Positions 1 to 5,540 are shown, counted from the stretch's first letter. The stretch is 5,540 bases of DNA from Desulfobacterales bacterium (GCA_022361535.1 JAKSAU010000700.1:1-5540), one strand, 5' to 3'. Program-made: numbers and translations. Notes: generated by a model not told the origin, from the letters alone.

Positions 1-21
1 AGACAAGGAGGACACGAAGTT
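1..21 (+). repeat. 27-nt intergenic repeat, copy E (cut by left window edge)
   Basis: Partial copy of the same repeat found four times at 3828-4135. It shows the last three bases of the first 9-nt unit, then two full units (CAAGGAGGA and CACGAAGTT). It shares the 11-mer AGACAAGGAGG exactly with copy B at 3946-3956, which makes B its closest relative in the window. It lies 11 nt beyond the stop codon of the 188-residue gene. The adhesin module at 33-3805 is therefore bounded on both sides by this repeat family. The rest of the copy is outside the window. Confidence 0.7.
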
Positions 22-32
22 ATTAAAATATG

Positions 33-599
33 TTATAGAATTTCTTCCGCTAAAACATACACGGAGTTGTGAATTCCTGTGTACGCAAAATTGCTTCCGC
101 AAGCATGAGGTCGTAGCACATCTCCCGCCTCTAAAATTCCATAAAAAACGGCTTGCGCTCCGTGTCCTGCATCAGAAGTAGTGCAATAAGCCATAACATC
201 GTCTAGACCAACTTCAGGGATATCTGTAGTTAGTTGTGAAGAATTTTTACTAATTCCAAAATGTGATGCAGGATTGAACACTGCATTGAATATAAAATGT
301 ACTTTACATTTCATATTTGCCGTACTTGAAAAACCATCGGTTGCATTATTAACTATTGTCACAACCTCATTATTACAGGGAATAACTTCATTGGAATATT
401 TAACAATTTTAGTATTGACAGATCCATAACTAATAGATGTATGCCAAAATGATTCGCTAAACCTTGGTGTTCTATGCACATGACTGGCGTCAGAGACTTC
501 TCCGGAGTTTCCTGGGTTTGCTATTGGAGCATTAGGCAGGGGATCGTTTTTTCCGATTTTCAACACTGCCGCTGTGACTCGTTTTAACGATGATGGCAT
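33..599 (-). CDS. Putative detachable tail-fibre tip / accessory adhesin with HVH collar motif (188 aa)
   Basis: Small protein, last gene of the fibre module. Residues 1-18 form a short leader. Residues about 19-42 are a proline/glycine-rich collar (PLPNAPIANPGNSGEVSDAS, then HVH at 40-42) of the kind found just before the distal domain in many phage tail fibres; the usual GHVH reads SHVH here. The remaining ~146 residues are beta-rich with no transmembrane segment or signal peptide, and end in a G-I-L-E-A-G-D-V stretch followed by a valine-rich strand, reminiscent of C1q/TNF-like jelly-roll tips. That fold assignment is inference. The ATG at 599 is supported by AAGGAG at 605-610, 5 nt upstream, and the gene starts 9 nt after the 144-aa gene ends. 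The collar matches the one in the 919-aa fibre (residues ~747-772), but the following domain is not visibly similar, so this looks like a second tip carried as its own gene. It could also be a trimeric cap or a chaperone-like accessory. Confidence 0.72.
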   Translation of the reverse strand: MPSSLKRVTAAVLKIGKNDPLPNAPIANPGNSGEVSDASHVHRTPRFSESFWHTSISYGSVNTKIVKYSNEVIPCNNEVVTIVNNATDGFSSTANMKCKVHFIFNAVFNPASHFGISKNSSQLTTDIPEVGLDDVMAYCTTSDAGHGAQAVFYGILEAGDVLRPHACGSNFAYTGIHNSVYVLAEEIL

Positions 600-604
600 T
601 GTGT

Positions 605-610
605 CTCCTT
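605..610 (-). promoter_or_regulatory. Shine-Dalgarno AAGGAG for the 188-aa gene
   Basis: On the minus strand AAGGAG lies 5 nt before the ATG at 599-597. It overlaps the TAA stop (611-609) of the preceding gene, which suggests coupled translation. It fixes the start of the 188-aa gene. Confidence 0.75.
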
Positions 611-1043
611 AATCTACCCATGTTGGTTTTGATTCAAGTTCTACGTCTCCTGAGATCCGCCACTGTGATTCCACAGTACCGTCTGATTCCACCTTTATCG
701 TAGACGCTCCAGGGTTAGTGAAACCTGCAAATATATGATTTGGGGTATTATCAGTTACCAAAATTGCTTGTTCATAATTTGAAACATCTTTAAACGTAGT
801 CCCAGAAAGTGTTAAATACAAAGTAGCTGCTGCTGGTGTTTGACTTCCCGCAATATTAAACTTCAACCTCCATGCACCATCAATGGTTTGATAAGGTATG
901 GCTACAGCTCTTATGGTTGTCCAATCCGTACCTGTAACATTAAAATCCGTACCATCTCCCAGATACTGTTTTAACATCGGCATCCTTCCTGTTGGAGTCA
1001 ATTGCCCGACTATTTGTTTTCCTTCACTTTTGTTTTGTGACAT
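609..1043 (-). CDS. Phage tail-fibre-associated protein with GDVEL-SKPTW C-terminal signature (144 aa)
   Basis: Product of unknown exact role, likely a virion accessory protein of the fibre or tip. The N-terminal ~40 residues are polar. The middle is beta-rich, with GAWRLKFNIAG at about residues 63-73, followed by LTLSGTTFKDVSNYEQAI. The end has ISGDVELESKPTWVD. I recognise this pattern (WRL-F-I-G, then SGTTFK-v, ending SGDVEL-s-PTW) from short proteins and domains encoded next to phage and prophage tail-fibre genes; this is from memory and was not searched. A start at 1118 (25 residues longer) is possible, but that stretch lies inside the fibre gene in another frame. The ATG at 1043 has AGGA 5 nt upstream and sits 2 nt after the fibre stop, so it is preferred. 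The gene is more AT-rich than the fibre shaft, like the 188-aa gene after it. Confidence 0.8.
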   Translation of the reverse strand: MSQNKSEGKQIVGQLTPTGRMPMLKQYLGDGTDFNVTGTDWTTIRAVAIPYQTIDGAWRLKFNIAGSQTPAAATLYLTLSGTTFKDVSNYEQAILVTDNTPNHIFAGFTNPGASTIKVESDGTVESQWRISGDVELESKPTWVD

Positions 1044-1045
1044 TG

Positions 1046-3805
1046 TTATCCTAATTTGATGAATTTGAGCTGGGTGTATATTTCTTTGCCAGTTGAGGAA
1101 GGGTATCCTAGTGTCCAAGCATAACTTGCCCGAGTGATATAATGTTCTACCCGGAGTTGCTTTGTTCCTGTCAGGATTATTTCATCCAGAAAAAGTACAT
1201 TTGAATTCTCATTACCATCAGACATCCAACCAGATGAGCTTCTTGCTTCCTCCTTAGCGTCTGTAATGTTATATAATCTTGCTTGTTGTTTATTACACAC
1301 ACATCCCGGAACCGCCCCTTCGACAAGGTAAGTCCCTGCAGGGAGAGTTAGTAGGTTTGCGTTAAGACTAACACCAGGGATATTTGTTTTCAGTGTATTC
1401 AAAACTCTCACATTCCAAGTATTGGCAACACCTTGACCTGCGTTCGTCCCATTTGGTTGTTCGTCTCTTACAATCGTATAAAGATAAGGATGCACATGCC
1501 CGCCGTCGGCGTATTCGCCGGTGTTGCCGGGGTCGGCGGTGGTGGCTAGGGGTTTGGGGTCGGCGGAGCTGATGTTGACGGTGGCGTCTTCGCCTTCTTT
1601 GCCGAATCGCAGGTACCAGGTTTCGCTGCCCATGACGGCAAGCAACTCGTTGGAAAAGGTGATGTCCTGGGATTCTGTTTCGTTCTCTGGGGTGGGGCGT
1701 CGGACGATACTTTCCACTTCCTGTCCATCGGCATCGAACACGATCAGGTTGGGGTACCTGCTGCTTAACCCATGGGCAAAGGTGAATACATTATTGGTGA
1801 AGTTGGCGGCTGTAAAATGTGTTCCTTTAGAGATACCTCCACCAATTTCAGCTCCCCTGTATCCGTAAAACCAGGCATCGGTAGCACTGAGAGCGATGAA
1901 TGCCGGCATGTCAACATTACCGGATTCAAAATGACTGGTGTCCTTGGTGTAAAATGTACCGCCCGAGGTATTCATAAAGTAGACATCGCCTTCGGTTAGG
2001 CCGCCTGTTGTGCCGCAGAGGGCATCCCATTCGGTGGTGGATCTGAATAGATGACCAATACGGTTGATGGTGAACTGGTCGGGGGAATCGATTTTGCTGA
2101 TATGTCCTACAACTTCAGCGGTACTAGGATTATCGGCATTGGCTGCCAGAAAGGCTCCTTCGCCACCGCCGACTTCCTTGATTACCATTTTCCCGACATC
2201 GGCTTCTGTCCAACCGTGGGCTACTTTATTAATCTTCAGAAATCCGGCAAAAGCCGTTCCCAGGTCCAGGTCGGTGTTGACTTGGCCGATCATCCAGTCT
2301 GTCCCGACAGCAGCATGATCGCCTGTCGCTGACCCGTCAGTCAGACACATGATAGTGTCGTTTTTCTCAACAAAAGGACCTGAAGCGCCTCCGATTCTTC
2401 CGGGGTTATCGATAACGTACATATCCCCGGCATCGGCTGCTGGGTAGCTGGGAAAAGGTGCAGCATCGATGGTACCTTTTAAGCGAACAATGTCTTTTTC
2501 TGCCAGATGGTCGCGAATCGCTCCTTCTAAGTCCATGTCCGTATTGACCTGGCCCAGAATCCAGTTAGTACCGACTGTTGCGTGATCGCCTTCAGCAACA
2601 TCATCGGCAATGCAGAGCATGGTATCCTGGACTTCAACATTAGAGCCGGATAATCCGCCAATTTTACCAGCCGCAGAAATCACATAAAAGTCGCCAGCGT
2701 TGGCTGCTGGGTAATTGGGATTGGTCGACGCATCAATGGCTCCCTTGAGCCGCATCACGTCATAATAAGCCAGCTGCTTTTTAACGAATTCTGTATTGGC
2801 GATCTTGTTAGAGGCGTCTCCGTCAGTTGCAGTTGGAACTGTGACATTACCTGTGAATTCAGCAGATGTCGAAATCACTTTCCCGTTATGCACCACAAAA
2901 CCATGGGCATTGCTAAGGTCCAATCCGTCATCATTGTCTGAAACGATGTTCAGGAACAGATCGGATCCGTTTAATACCAAGCCATTGTTTACCAAACCGG
3001 ATACACGCAATTGTCCGCGGATATTATCGCCATTTAGGGTCAAGGTATGGTTGCCCAACGGTAGAATCGCTTCGGGAGTTTCCATGGAGAAATCCATGTT
3101 GCCACCGGACTTGGCTACAGGTGCCGTCAAAGCATTTACATCTTTGAGAAAAATGATCCGTTTGTTTTCGAGAGTCAGGCCCACATCCTGGAAATCGGTT
3201 ATGGTGTGGGTTGCTTTGCCGTTGGACAAGTCCGTACTGTTGCCAAGAATAACTCCTGGCAAGAGAATTTCAGAAGCGGTTTTGTATTCAAAAAGATTGG
3301 GGTCTTCAGCGAATGAGGTGATCAAAGAAGCATCGGAGACGACCAGATCGGTGACAATTTCCCATTTCTGTCCTTCGGCAAACACATGAGGTGAGACATG
3401 AATCACCACCCATATTTTCATGTTTTCATCGCAGATGTAAAACACATTGGCCTGTCCGCCAATGTTGTCTTTATCGATATCCTTGGTGATTCTGATCTTC
3501 AACCTTGGCGGATTGACACCGTCAAATGGCATGCGGGTGACATGCCCCGGTTTAAGGTTTCCAACGAAGGGAGTGGGAGTTCCATTGTCATCATATTCCA
3601 ACTGGTTTGCGATGGTGTCGGTGGTTGCCACGGGAGCTGTCACACCAGCCAGTTTGTCTCCGTCGTAAATCAGCACCGCAGGATCGAAAGCCGGAACGTA
3701 GTATTTTAATTCCGGCAGGGACGTCGGCGGTGGACCCAGACATTCGTTGATGATGTTATCCGCTACATAAGTCCTGATGCTTAATTGATAGTCGCCTATT
3801 GCCAT
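1046..3805 (-). CDS. Modular phage tail fibre protein, H-like (919 aa)
   Basis: Long receptor-binding fibre, expected to attach to the baseplate by its N-terminus and bind the host surface by its C-terminus. Modules in order: residues 1-~200, probable attachment region (MAIGDYQLSIRTYVADNIINE); ~200-316, beta-rich shaft rich in short L/G/N repeats; 317-341, a fibre motif of the P-T-A-GD-S-K-A-T-TAFV type, ending here IANTEFV; 349-437 and 438-522, two tandem repeats starting D-x-x-RLKG; ~527-605, an HGW-x-x-DVGK...AEVVGHIS module followed by GLTEGDVYF; 661-~740, a module with FTFAHGL and PNLIVFDADGQ; ~747-772, a Pro/Gly collar ending GGHVH (H770, H772); 773-919, a distal domain with TWNVRVLNT, LPAGTYLVEG, LRVEHY and a final YTQLKFIKLG, typical of phage fibre C-termini with a C1q/TNF-like look. 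The ATG at 3805 has GGAA 6 nt upstream. A TTG at 3817 is rejected because the GGAA overlaps it. The gene follows J and I, as H does in P2. Confidence 0.93.
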   Translation of the reverse strand: MAIGDYQLSIRTYVADNIINECLGPPPTSLPELKYYVPAFDPAVLIYDGDKLAGVTAPVATTDTIANQLEYDDNGTPTPFVGNLKPGHVTRMPFDGVNPPRLKIRITKDIDKDNIGGQANVFYICDENMKIWVVIHVSPHVFAEGQKWEIVTDLVVSDASLITSFAEDPNLFEYKTASEILLPGVILGNSTDLSNGKATHTITDFQDVGLTLENKRIIFLKDVNALTAPVAKSGGNMDFSMETPEAILPLGNHTLTLNGDNIRGQLRVSGLVNNGLVLNGSDLFLNIVSDNDDGLDLSNAHGFVVHNGKVISTSAEFTGNVTVPTATDGDASNKIANTEFVKKQLAYYDVMRLKGAIDASTNPNYPAANAGDFYVISAAGKIGGLSGSNVEVQDTMLCIADDVAEGDHATVGTNWILGQVNTDMDLEGAIRDHLAEKDIVRLKGTIDAAPFPSYPAADAGDMYVIDNPGRIGGASGPFVEKNDTIMCLTDGSATGDHAAVGTDWMIGQVNTDLDLGTAFAGFLKINKVAHGWTEADVGKMVIKEVGGGEGAFLAANADNPSTAEVVGHISKIDSPDQFTINRIGHLFRSTTEWDALCGTTGGLTEGDVYFMNTSGGTFYTKDTSHFESGNVDMPAFIALSATDAWFYGYRGAEIGGGISKGTHFTAANFTNNVFTFAHGLSSRYPNLIVFDADGQEVESIVRRPTPENETESQDITFSNELLAVMGSETWYLRFGKEGEDATVNISSADPKPLATTADPGNTGEYADGGHVHPYLYTIVRDEQPNGTNAGQGVANTWNVRVLNTLKTNIPGVSLNANLLTLPAGTYLVEGAVPGCVCNKQQARLYNITDAKEEARSSSGWMSDGNENSNVLFLDEIILTGTKQLRVEHYITRASYAWTLGYPSSTGKEIYTQLKFIKLG
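1049..1052 (-). promoter_or_regulatory. Shine-Dalgarno AGGA for the 144-aa gene, inside the fibre 3' end
   Basis: The minus strand reads TTAGGATAACA before the ATG at 1043. The AGGA lies within the last Leu and Gly codons of the fibre gene, 5 nt from the ATG, with the fibre TAA between. This arrangement supports the 1043 start over 1118 and suggests termination-reinitiation coupling. Confidence 0.65.
2240..2761 (-). repeat. Two tandem 89-residue (267-bp) coding repeats in the fibre
   Basis: Repeat 1 begins at Asp349 (position 2761) and repeat 2 at Asp438 (position 2494), exactly 267 bp apart and in frame. Both carry D-x-x-RLKG-x-IDA, YPAA-x-AGD-x-YVI, IGG-x-SG, VE, GDHA-x-VGT-x-W and GQVNTD-x-DL in the same order. 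By eye about 48 of 78 aligned residues are identical, so the duplication is not recent. This repeat is a familiar shaft building block of phage tail fibres. Copy number is the kind of feature that varies between relatives and sets fibre length. Confidence 0.9.
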
Positions 3806-3811
3806 GTATTG

Positions 3812-3815
3812 TTCC
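3812..3815 (-). promoter_or_regulatory. Weak Shine-Dalgarno GGAA for the tail fibre gene
   Basis: The minus strand reads TTTTGGAACAATAC before the ATG at 3805, with GGAA 6 nt from the start. It decides between this ATG and the TTG at 3817-3815, which would place the site inside the start itself. Confidence 0.5.
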
Positions 3816-3827
3816 AAAATAAATTAA

Positions 3828-3854
3828 CCACAGAGACACGAAGAGCACAGAGTT
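3828..3854 (+). repeat. 27-nt intergenic repeat, copy A
   Basis: Three 9-nt units, each fitting roughly CACRRAGNN (the first has a leading C). It is preceded by TTAA. With its flank it shares the 16-mer TTAACCACAGAGACAC exactly with inverted copy D, so the two could pair in the transcript. It lies about 23 nt upstream of the fibre ATG. Confidence 0.85.
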
Positions 3855-3939
3855 AATAAGTTTTAGTTTGCGCCATTATCAGTTAATCTGTGCAGCATTA
3901 GTAATATTCTACTTTTTATTCAAACTGGTCTTTTTCTAA

Positions 3940-3966
3940 CCACAGAGACAAGGAGGTCACAGAGTT
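3940..3966 (+). repeat. 27-nt intergenic repeat, copy B
   Basis: Same three-unit structure. The middle unit is the variant CAAGGAGGT, otherwise seen only in copy E at the left edge of the window. It is followed by a run of T. It starts 112 nt after copy A. Confidence 0.85.
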
Positions 3967-4048
3967 TTTTTTAAGTGTGTATTCGATCCAGGTCGGGATT
4001 TTTGCTCACCTACTATTATTTGTCAATTCCAAATGCCTTTCATTTTCA

Positions 4049-4075
4049 CCACGAAGACACGAAGCTCACGAAGAA
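4049..4075 (+). repeat. 27-nt intergenic repeat, copy C
   Basis: This copy shows the 9-nt period most clearly: all three units read CACGAAG plus two variable bases, with a leading C in place of the first unit's period base. It starts 109 nt after copy B. Confidence 0.85.
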
Positions 4076-4108
4076 TCGAACTTAAACAATTAGAAAATCC
4101 CATTTAAA

Positions 4109-4135
4109 ACCTCTGTGTTCTCTGTGTCTCTGTGG
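4109..4135 (-). repeat. 27-nt intergenic repeat, copy D (inverted)
   Basis: Reverse-complement copy. Read on the minus strand, it has three units fitting CACAGAG plus two bases, preceded by TTTAA. It is inverted relative to A, B and C, forming an inverted pair with A over about 310 bp. It begins 7 nt beyond the TAG stop of the gpI-like gene. Confidence 0.85.
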
Positions 4136-4142
4136 TTAAAAA

Positions 4143-4805
4143 CTAAGTCGAGATATCTTTGCAAACGCTGATCGAGTTCGTTTGCGTGCCGATATTCAAA
4201 TTAATATTCGTGACCGAATGGATGAAAAAATTAAGTCCGTCGAAGACGATATGGGTCGGGCGGACGTTTTCCTTGAAATAGCGTTCCAACACCGAACGAG
4301 TTTGCTCCTCGCTCCATCCATGTTTTGCATAATCTGCTTTACTGATATCAAGAGTGACGTGAGAGGTCAGAAAATAGTCGTTAAAATTTGCCCCCATGTC
4401 CAGTAGTTGCTGCTCCGTAAAAAACGAACTGCCATAAGGGTGAGTGACCGTATCCAGGGGTGCCCACATTCTTTGGAATTTTATTTCCTTAGTGACGATC
4501 TTAATTCTTTGTAGCAGTGCATCAATGGCCTGTTCCCGGTTTTTATTGCGGATCTCAGCCTTTTTCCAGAAAATGGATAGCGGTTTGGAGAGTTCGTCTG
4601 ATGCTTCGTCAAAATAAGACGTCAGCTCCGCCAGCATTTTGTCCAGATCCGGTTTATCAGCTGTAAAAACTGACAAAAGATTCTTTAGCCGCCTGGTACT
4701 GCTGGAAACGTGTTCTTCCCAGTAAGCGTCGATTACCTCAAACAGATCTCGCCAGCGATCGTATTCCAGAATCGCCGGTGGCAAGCGATTGGTCAGATCA
4801 GACAT
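4143..4805 (-). CDS. Phage tail protein I-like baseplate component (220 aa)
   Basis: Likely baseplate-wedge protein equivalent to P2 gpI, which sits with gpJ at the baseplate edge where fibres attach. Residues 1-30 (MSDLTNRLPPAILEYDRWRD, then LFEVIDAYW) match the family pattern of an LPP-x-x-x-xYD start followed by a helix. The middle has LDKMLAELTSYFD and LSKPLSIFWKKAEIRNKNREQAIDALLQRI, the usual segment where the chain is realigned (family: R-LI-x-a-x-x-hr-KGT-x-x-AI). The C-terminal third has VRPTHIVFDGLNFFI, comparable to the v-P-x-x-H segment of gpI. Length fits the family (about 170-230 aa). The ATG at 4805 has GGAG 7 nt upstream and overlaps the J-like gene by 8 nt. A TTG at 4856 would lengthen the protein by 17 residues with a large overlap and is less likely. 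Assignment rests on pattern and gene order, since overall similarity is low. Confidence 0.78.
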   Translation of the reverse strand: MSDLTNRLPPAILEYDRWRDLFEVIDAYWEEHVSSSTRRLKNLLSVFTADKPDLDKMLAELTSYFDEASDELSKPLSIFWKKAEIRNKNREQAIDALLQRIKIVTKEIKFQRMWAPLDTVTHPYGSSFFTEQQLLDMGANFNDYFLTSHVTLDISKADYAKHGWSEEQTRSVLERYFKENVRPTHIVFDGLNFFIHSVTNINLNIGTQTNSISVCKDIST

Positions 4806-5540
4806 GCGGAATCTCCGATACATAATCCAGCGAGGTCCCACCGCTATCATCACCAAAGGTCACGCCGTTCTCATCCAGATAGATATAATCATTGTAAAAA
4901 TCAGCTTTGAGTCTGGTACCGGTGAGATTTACCTTGAAAAACGGTTTCATGATCCGTTTCTTGGGGCTCATATGGTCTTTGAAATATTCCAGACTGATCA
5001 AAAAATCGTAAATGTCTGAGCTGTCGATACTGAGTACCCTGAATTTGTATTGCCCATAAGTGTCCAGCAGAGCGTCTCTTATTCTTTCTTCTACCTCTTC
5101 TATGCTGCCTGCAGCCCGATCAATTCTGCCCTGGATATCGATCTGAAAGGTTGTAGATGTCATGGGTACATGCTGAGGTTTGATGTTTAGCGGCTTGATC
5201 AGATCATCCACAACTAAATCGATTTCTGTGGCCCGGTTGGCTATATCCGCATTGGCTTCTTCAGCTGTTTTGCCTTCATTATCGATCAGAAACGAGTAGA
5301 ACAGTCGATTAATATAGGTCAGGTTGGGTCCGTATTTGTCCTGCATCTGCTGCTCACCCCAGCATTTCAGGTAGATCAGATCAGGAAACGTCTTTTTGAT
5401 TAAGAACTCATAGTCCTCATCTTTGGCTGCCAGATCGCCCATCTGTTCGTGGGATTGCACTCCTTTCCGAATCGATTCGATATCTTCAAGAGGAAGACCC
5501 TCTTTAATAATTTCTGCCGTGATAATGTCGATTGAGGCCT
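4798..5540 (-). CDS. Baseplate J-like protein, C-terminal part (partial, 246 aa visible)
   Basis: Likely baseplate-wedge protein of the gpJ / T4 gp6-like family. The frame stays open to the right edge, so the gene starts outside the window. A GTG at 5460 is not a good start: the AAGGA before it is directly adjacent, and homologues are longer. Visible features, by position: a segment near 5415-5330 with KDEDYEFLIKKTFPDLIYLK, then CWGEQQM, matching the J pattern of a DYe-x-l segment leading into a W-x-E strand; a segment near 5200-5050 with LNIKPQHVPMTSTTFQIDIQ, then GRIDRAAGSIEEVEERIRDALLDTY, matching the family's C-terminal pL-x-V...v-v-i-g...v-x-x-i-x-x-al domain. The last ~50 residues (LKADFYNDYIYLDENGVTFG) are an extra beta-rich tail. 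The stop lies 8 nt inside the gpI-like gene, indicating translational coupling. Confidence 0.75.
   Translation of the reverse strand, partial: ASIDIITAEIIKEGLPLEDIESIRKGVQSHEQMGDLAAKDEDYEFLIKKTFPDLIYLKCWGEQQMQDKYGPNLTYINRLFYSFLIDNEGKTAEEANADIANRATEIDLVVDDLIKPLNIKPQHVPMTSTTFQIDIQGRIDRAAGSIEEVEERIRDALLDTYGQYKFRVLSIDSSDIYDFLISLEYFKDHMSPKKRIMKPFFKVNLTGTRLKADFYNDYIYLDENGVTFGDDSGGTSLDYVSEIPHV
4813..4816 (-). promoter_or_regulatory. Shine-Dalgarno GGAG for the gpI-like gene
   Basis: The minus strand reads CGGAGATTCCGC before the ATG at 4805, with GGAG 7 nt upstream, inside the J-like coding sequence. It supports the 4805 start. The site lies in a tiny inverted repeat (CGGA...TCCG, 3-nt loop) that may be chance. 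Confidence 0.65.

Larger units (their letters stand above)
3806..4142. other. 337-bp non-coding gap between gpI-like and fibre genes, holding four repeat copies
   Basis: No supported gene is present. The gap is AT-rich and contains repeat copies A, B, C (plus orientation) and D (inverted), separated by spacers of about 85, 82 and 33 nt. D begins about 7 nt after the stop of the gpI-like gene, and A ends (in plus coordinates, begins) 22 nt upstream of the fibre ATG. On the minus strand some AT-rich -10-like hexamers precede the fibre gene, but none has a convincing -35 partner. There is no clear stem-loop plus T-tract terminator. The gap is unusual because the equivalent J-I-H junctions in compact phages are short or overlapping. 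Confidence 0.8.

Noticed and set aside
33..1490. Diversity-generating retroelement target (variable tip in the last genes of the fibre module).
   Set aside because: No template repeat, reverse transcriptase or near-identical repeat of a gene 3' end is present in the window. The protein ends do not resemble the C-type lectin variable region. The flanks are unseen, so this is rejected only for what is visible.
1384..3709. Several open frames on the plus strand (for example 2796-3389 and 1521-1868) and a minus-strand frame at 1546-1734.
   Set aside because: All lie within the well-supported 919-aa fibre gene, lack recognisable motifs and good ribosome sites, and have low-complexity translations typical of antisense or out-of-frame shadows.
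3855..3930. Promoter for the fibre gene (AT-rich TTGAAT / GATAAT-like hexamers on the minus strand).
   Set aside because: Spacing and partner hexamers do not fit a convincing sigma-70 promoter, and such hexamers are expected by chance in AT-rich DNA.
3828..4135. Possible CRISPR array (about 27-nt repeats with spaced copies).
   Set aside because: Copies are degenerate and mixed in orientation, the gaps are about 82-85 nt and then 33 nt, and no cas gene is visible.
4182..5019. Plus-strand open frames opposite the J-like and gpI-like genes.
   Set aside because: They are fully antisense to genes with clear family patterns and have no motifs of their own.
4798..5460. A complete 220-aa gene starting at GTG 5460.
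   Set aside because: The frame is open to the window edge, the purine-rich site abuts the GTG, and J-like proteins are longer, so the gene is treated as partial.

Overview
The window carries the end of a contractile-tail (myovirus-like) structural gene cluster. It comes from a prophage, a phage, or a tailocin-like element in a bacterium. All supported genes lie on the minus strand, so the transcript runs from position 5540 towards position 1. The gene order matches the classical P2-type order J - I - H: a baseplate J-like protein (partial, cut by the right edge), a gpI-like baseplate/tail protein, a 919-residue modular tail fibre, and two small proteins that look like fibre-tip or accessory adhesin components. 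Base composition is moderate in the baseplate and fibre-shaft genes and clearly more AT-rich in the distal genes. The host cannot be named from sequence alone. Degenerate CCACAGAGACAC-type intergenic repeats suggest a bacterial chromosome (prophage or domesticated element) rather than a compact free phage genome, but that is inference.

Layout, in transcription order: (1) 5540-4798, J-like protein, C-terminal part; (2) 4805-4143, gpI-like protein, overlapping J by 8 nt; (3) 4142-3806, a 337-bp non-coding gap with four copies of a 27-nt repeat built from three 9-nt units (three copies in plus orientation, one inverted); (4) 3805-1046, the tail fibre, with an N-terminal attachment region, a shaft with a TEFV-type motif, two tandem 89-residue repeats, further recognisable fibre modules, a GHVH collar motif and a ~147-residue distal jelly-roll-like domain; (5) 1043-609, a 144-residue accessory protein, 2 nt after the fibre stop and probably translationally coupled; (6) 599-33, a 188-residue protein that opens with its own copy of the PGNSGE...HVH collar motif followed by a different ~146-residue putative tip domain; (7) a fifth copy of the repeat at 1-21, cut by the left edge.

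Functional reading: J and I build the baseplate wedge and the fibre attachment site, the 919-residue fibre supplies shaft and receptor-binding tip, and the two small genes add or diversify the tip. The most interesting points are that the three-gene adhesin module is bounded on both sides by the same repeat family, that composition shifts at the GHVH motif inside the fibre gene, and that a detached gene carries the same motif followed by an unrelated tip. Together these suggest an exchangeable receptor-binding cassette. I found no RNA gene, CRISPR array, reverse transcriptase, integrase or transposase.
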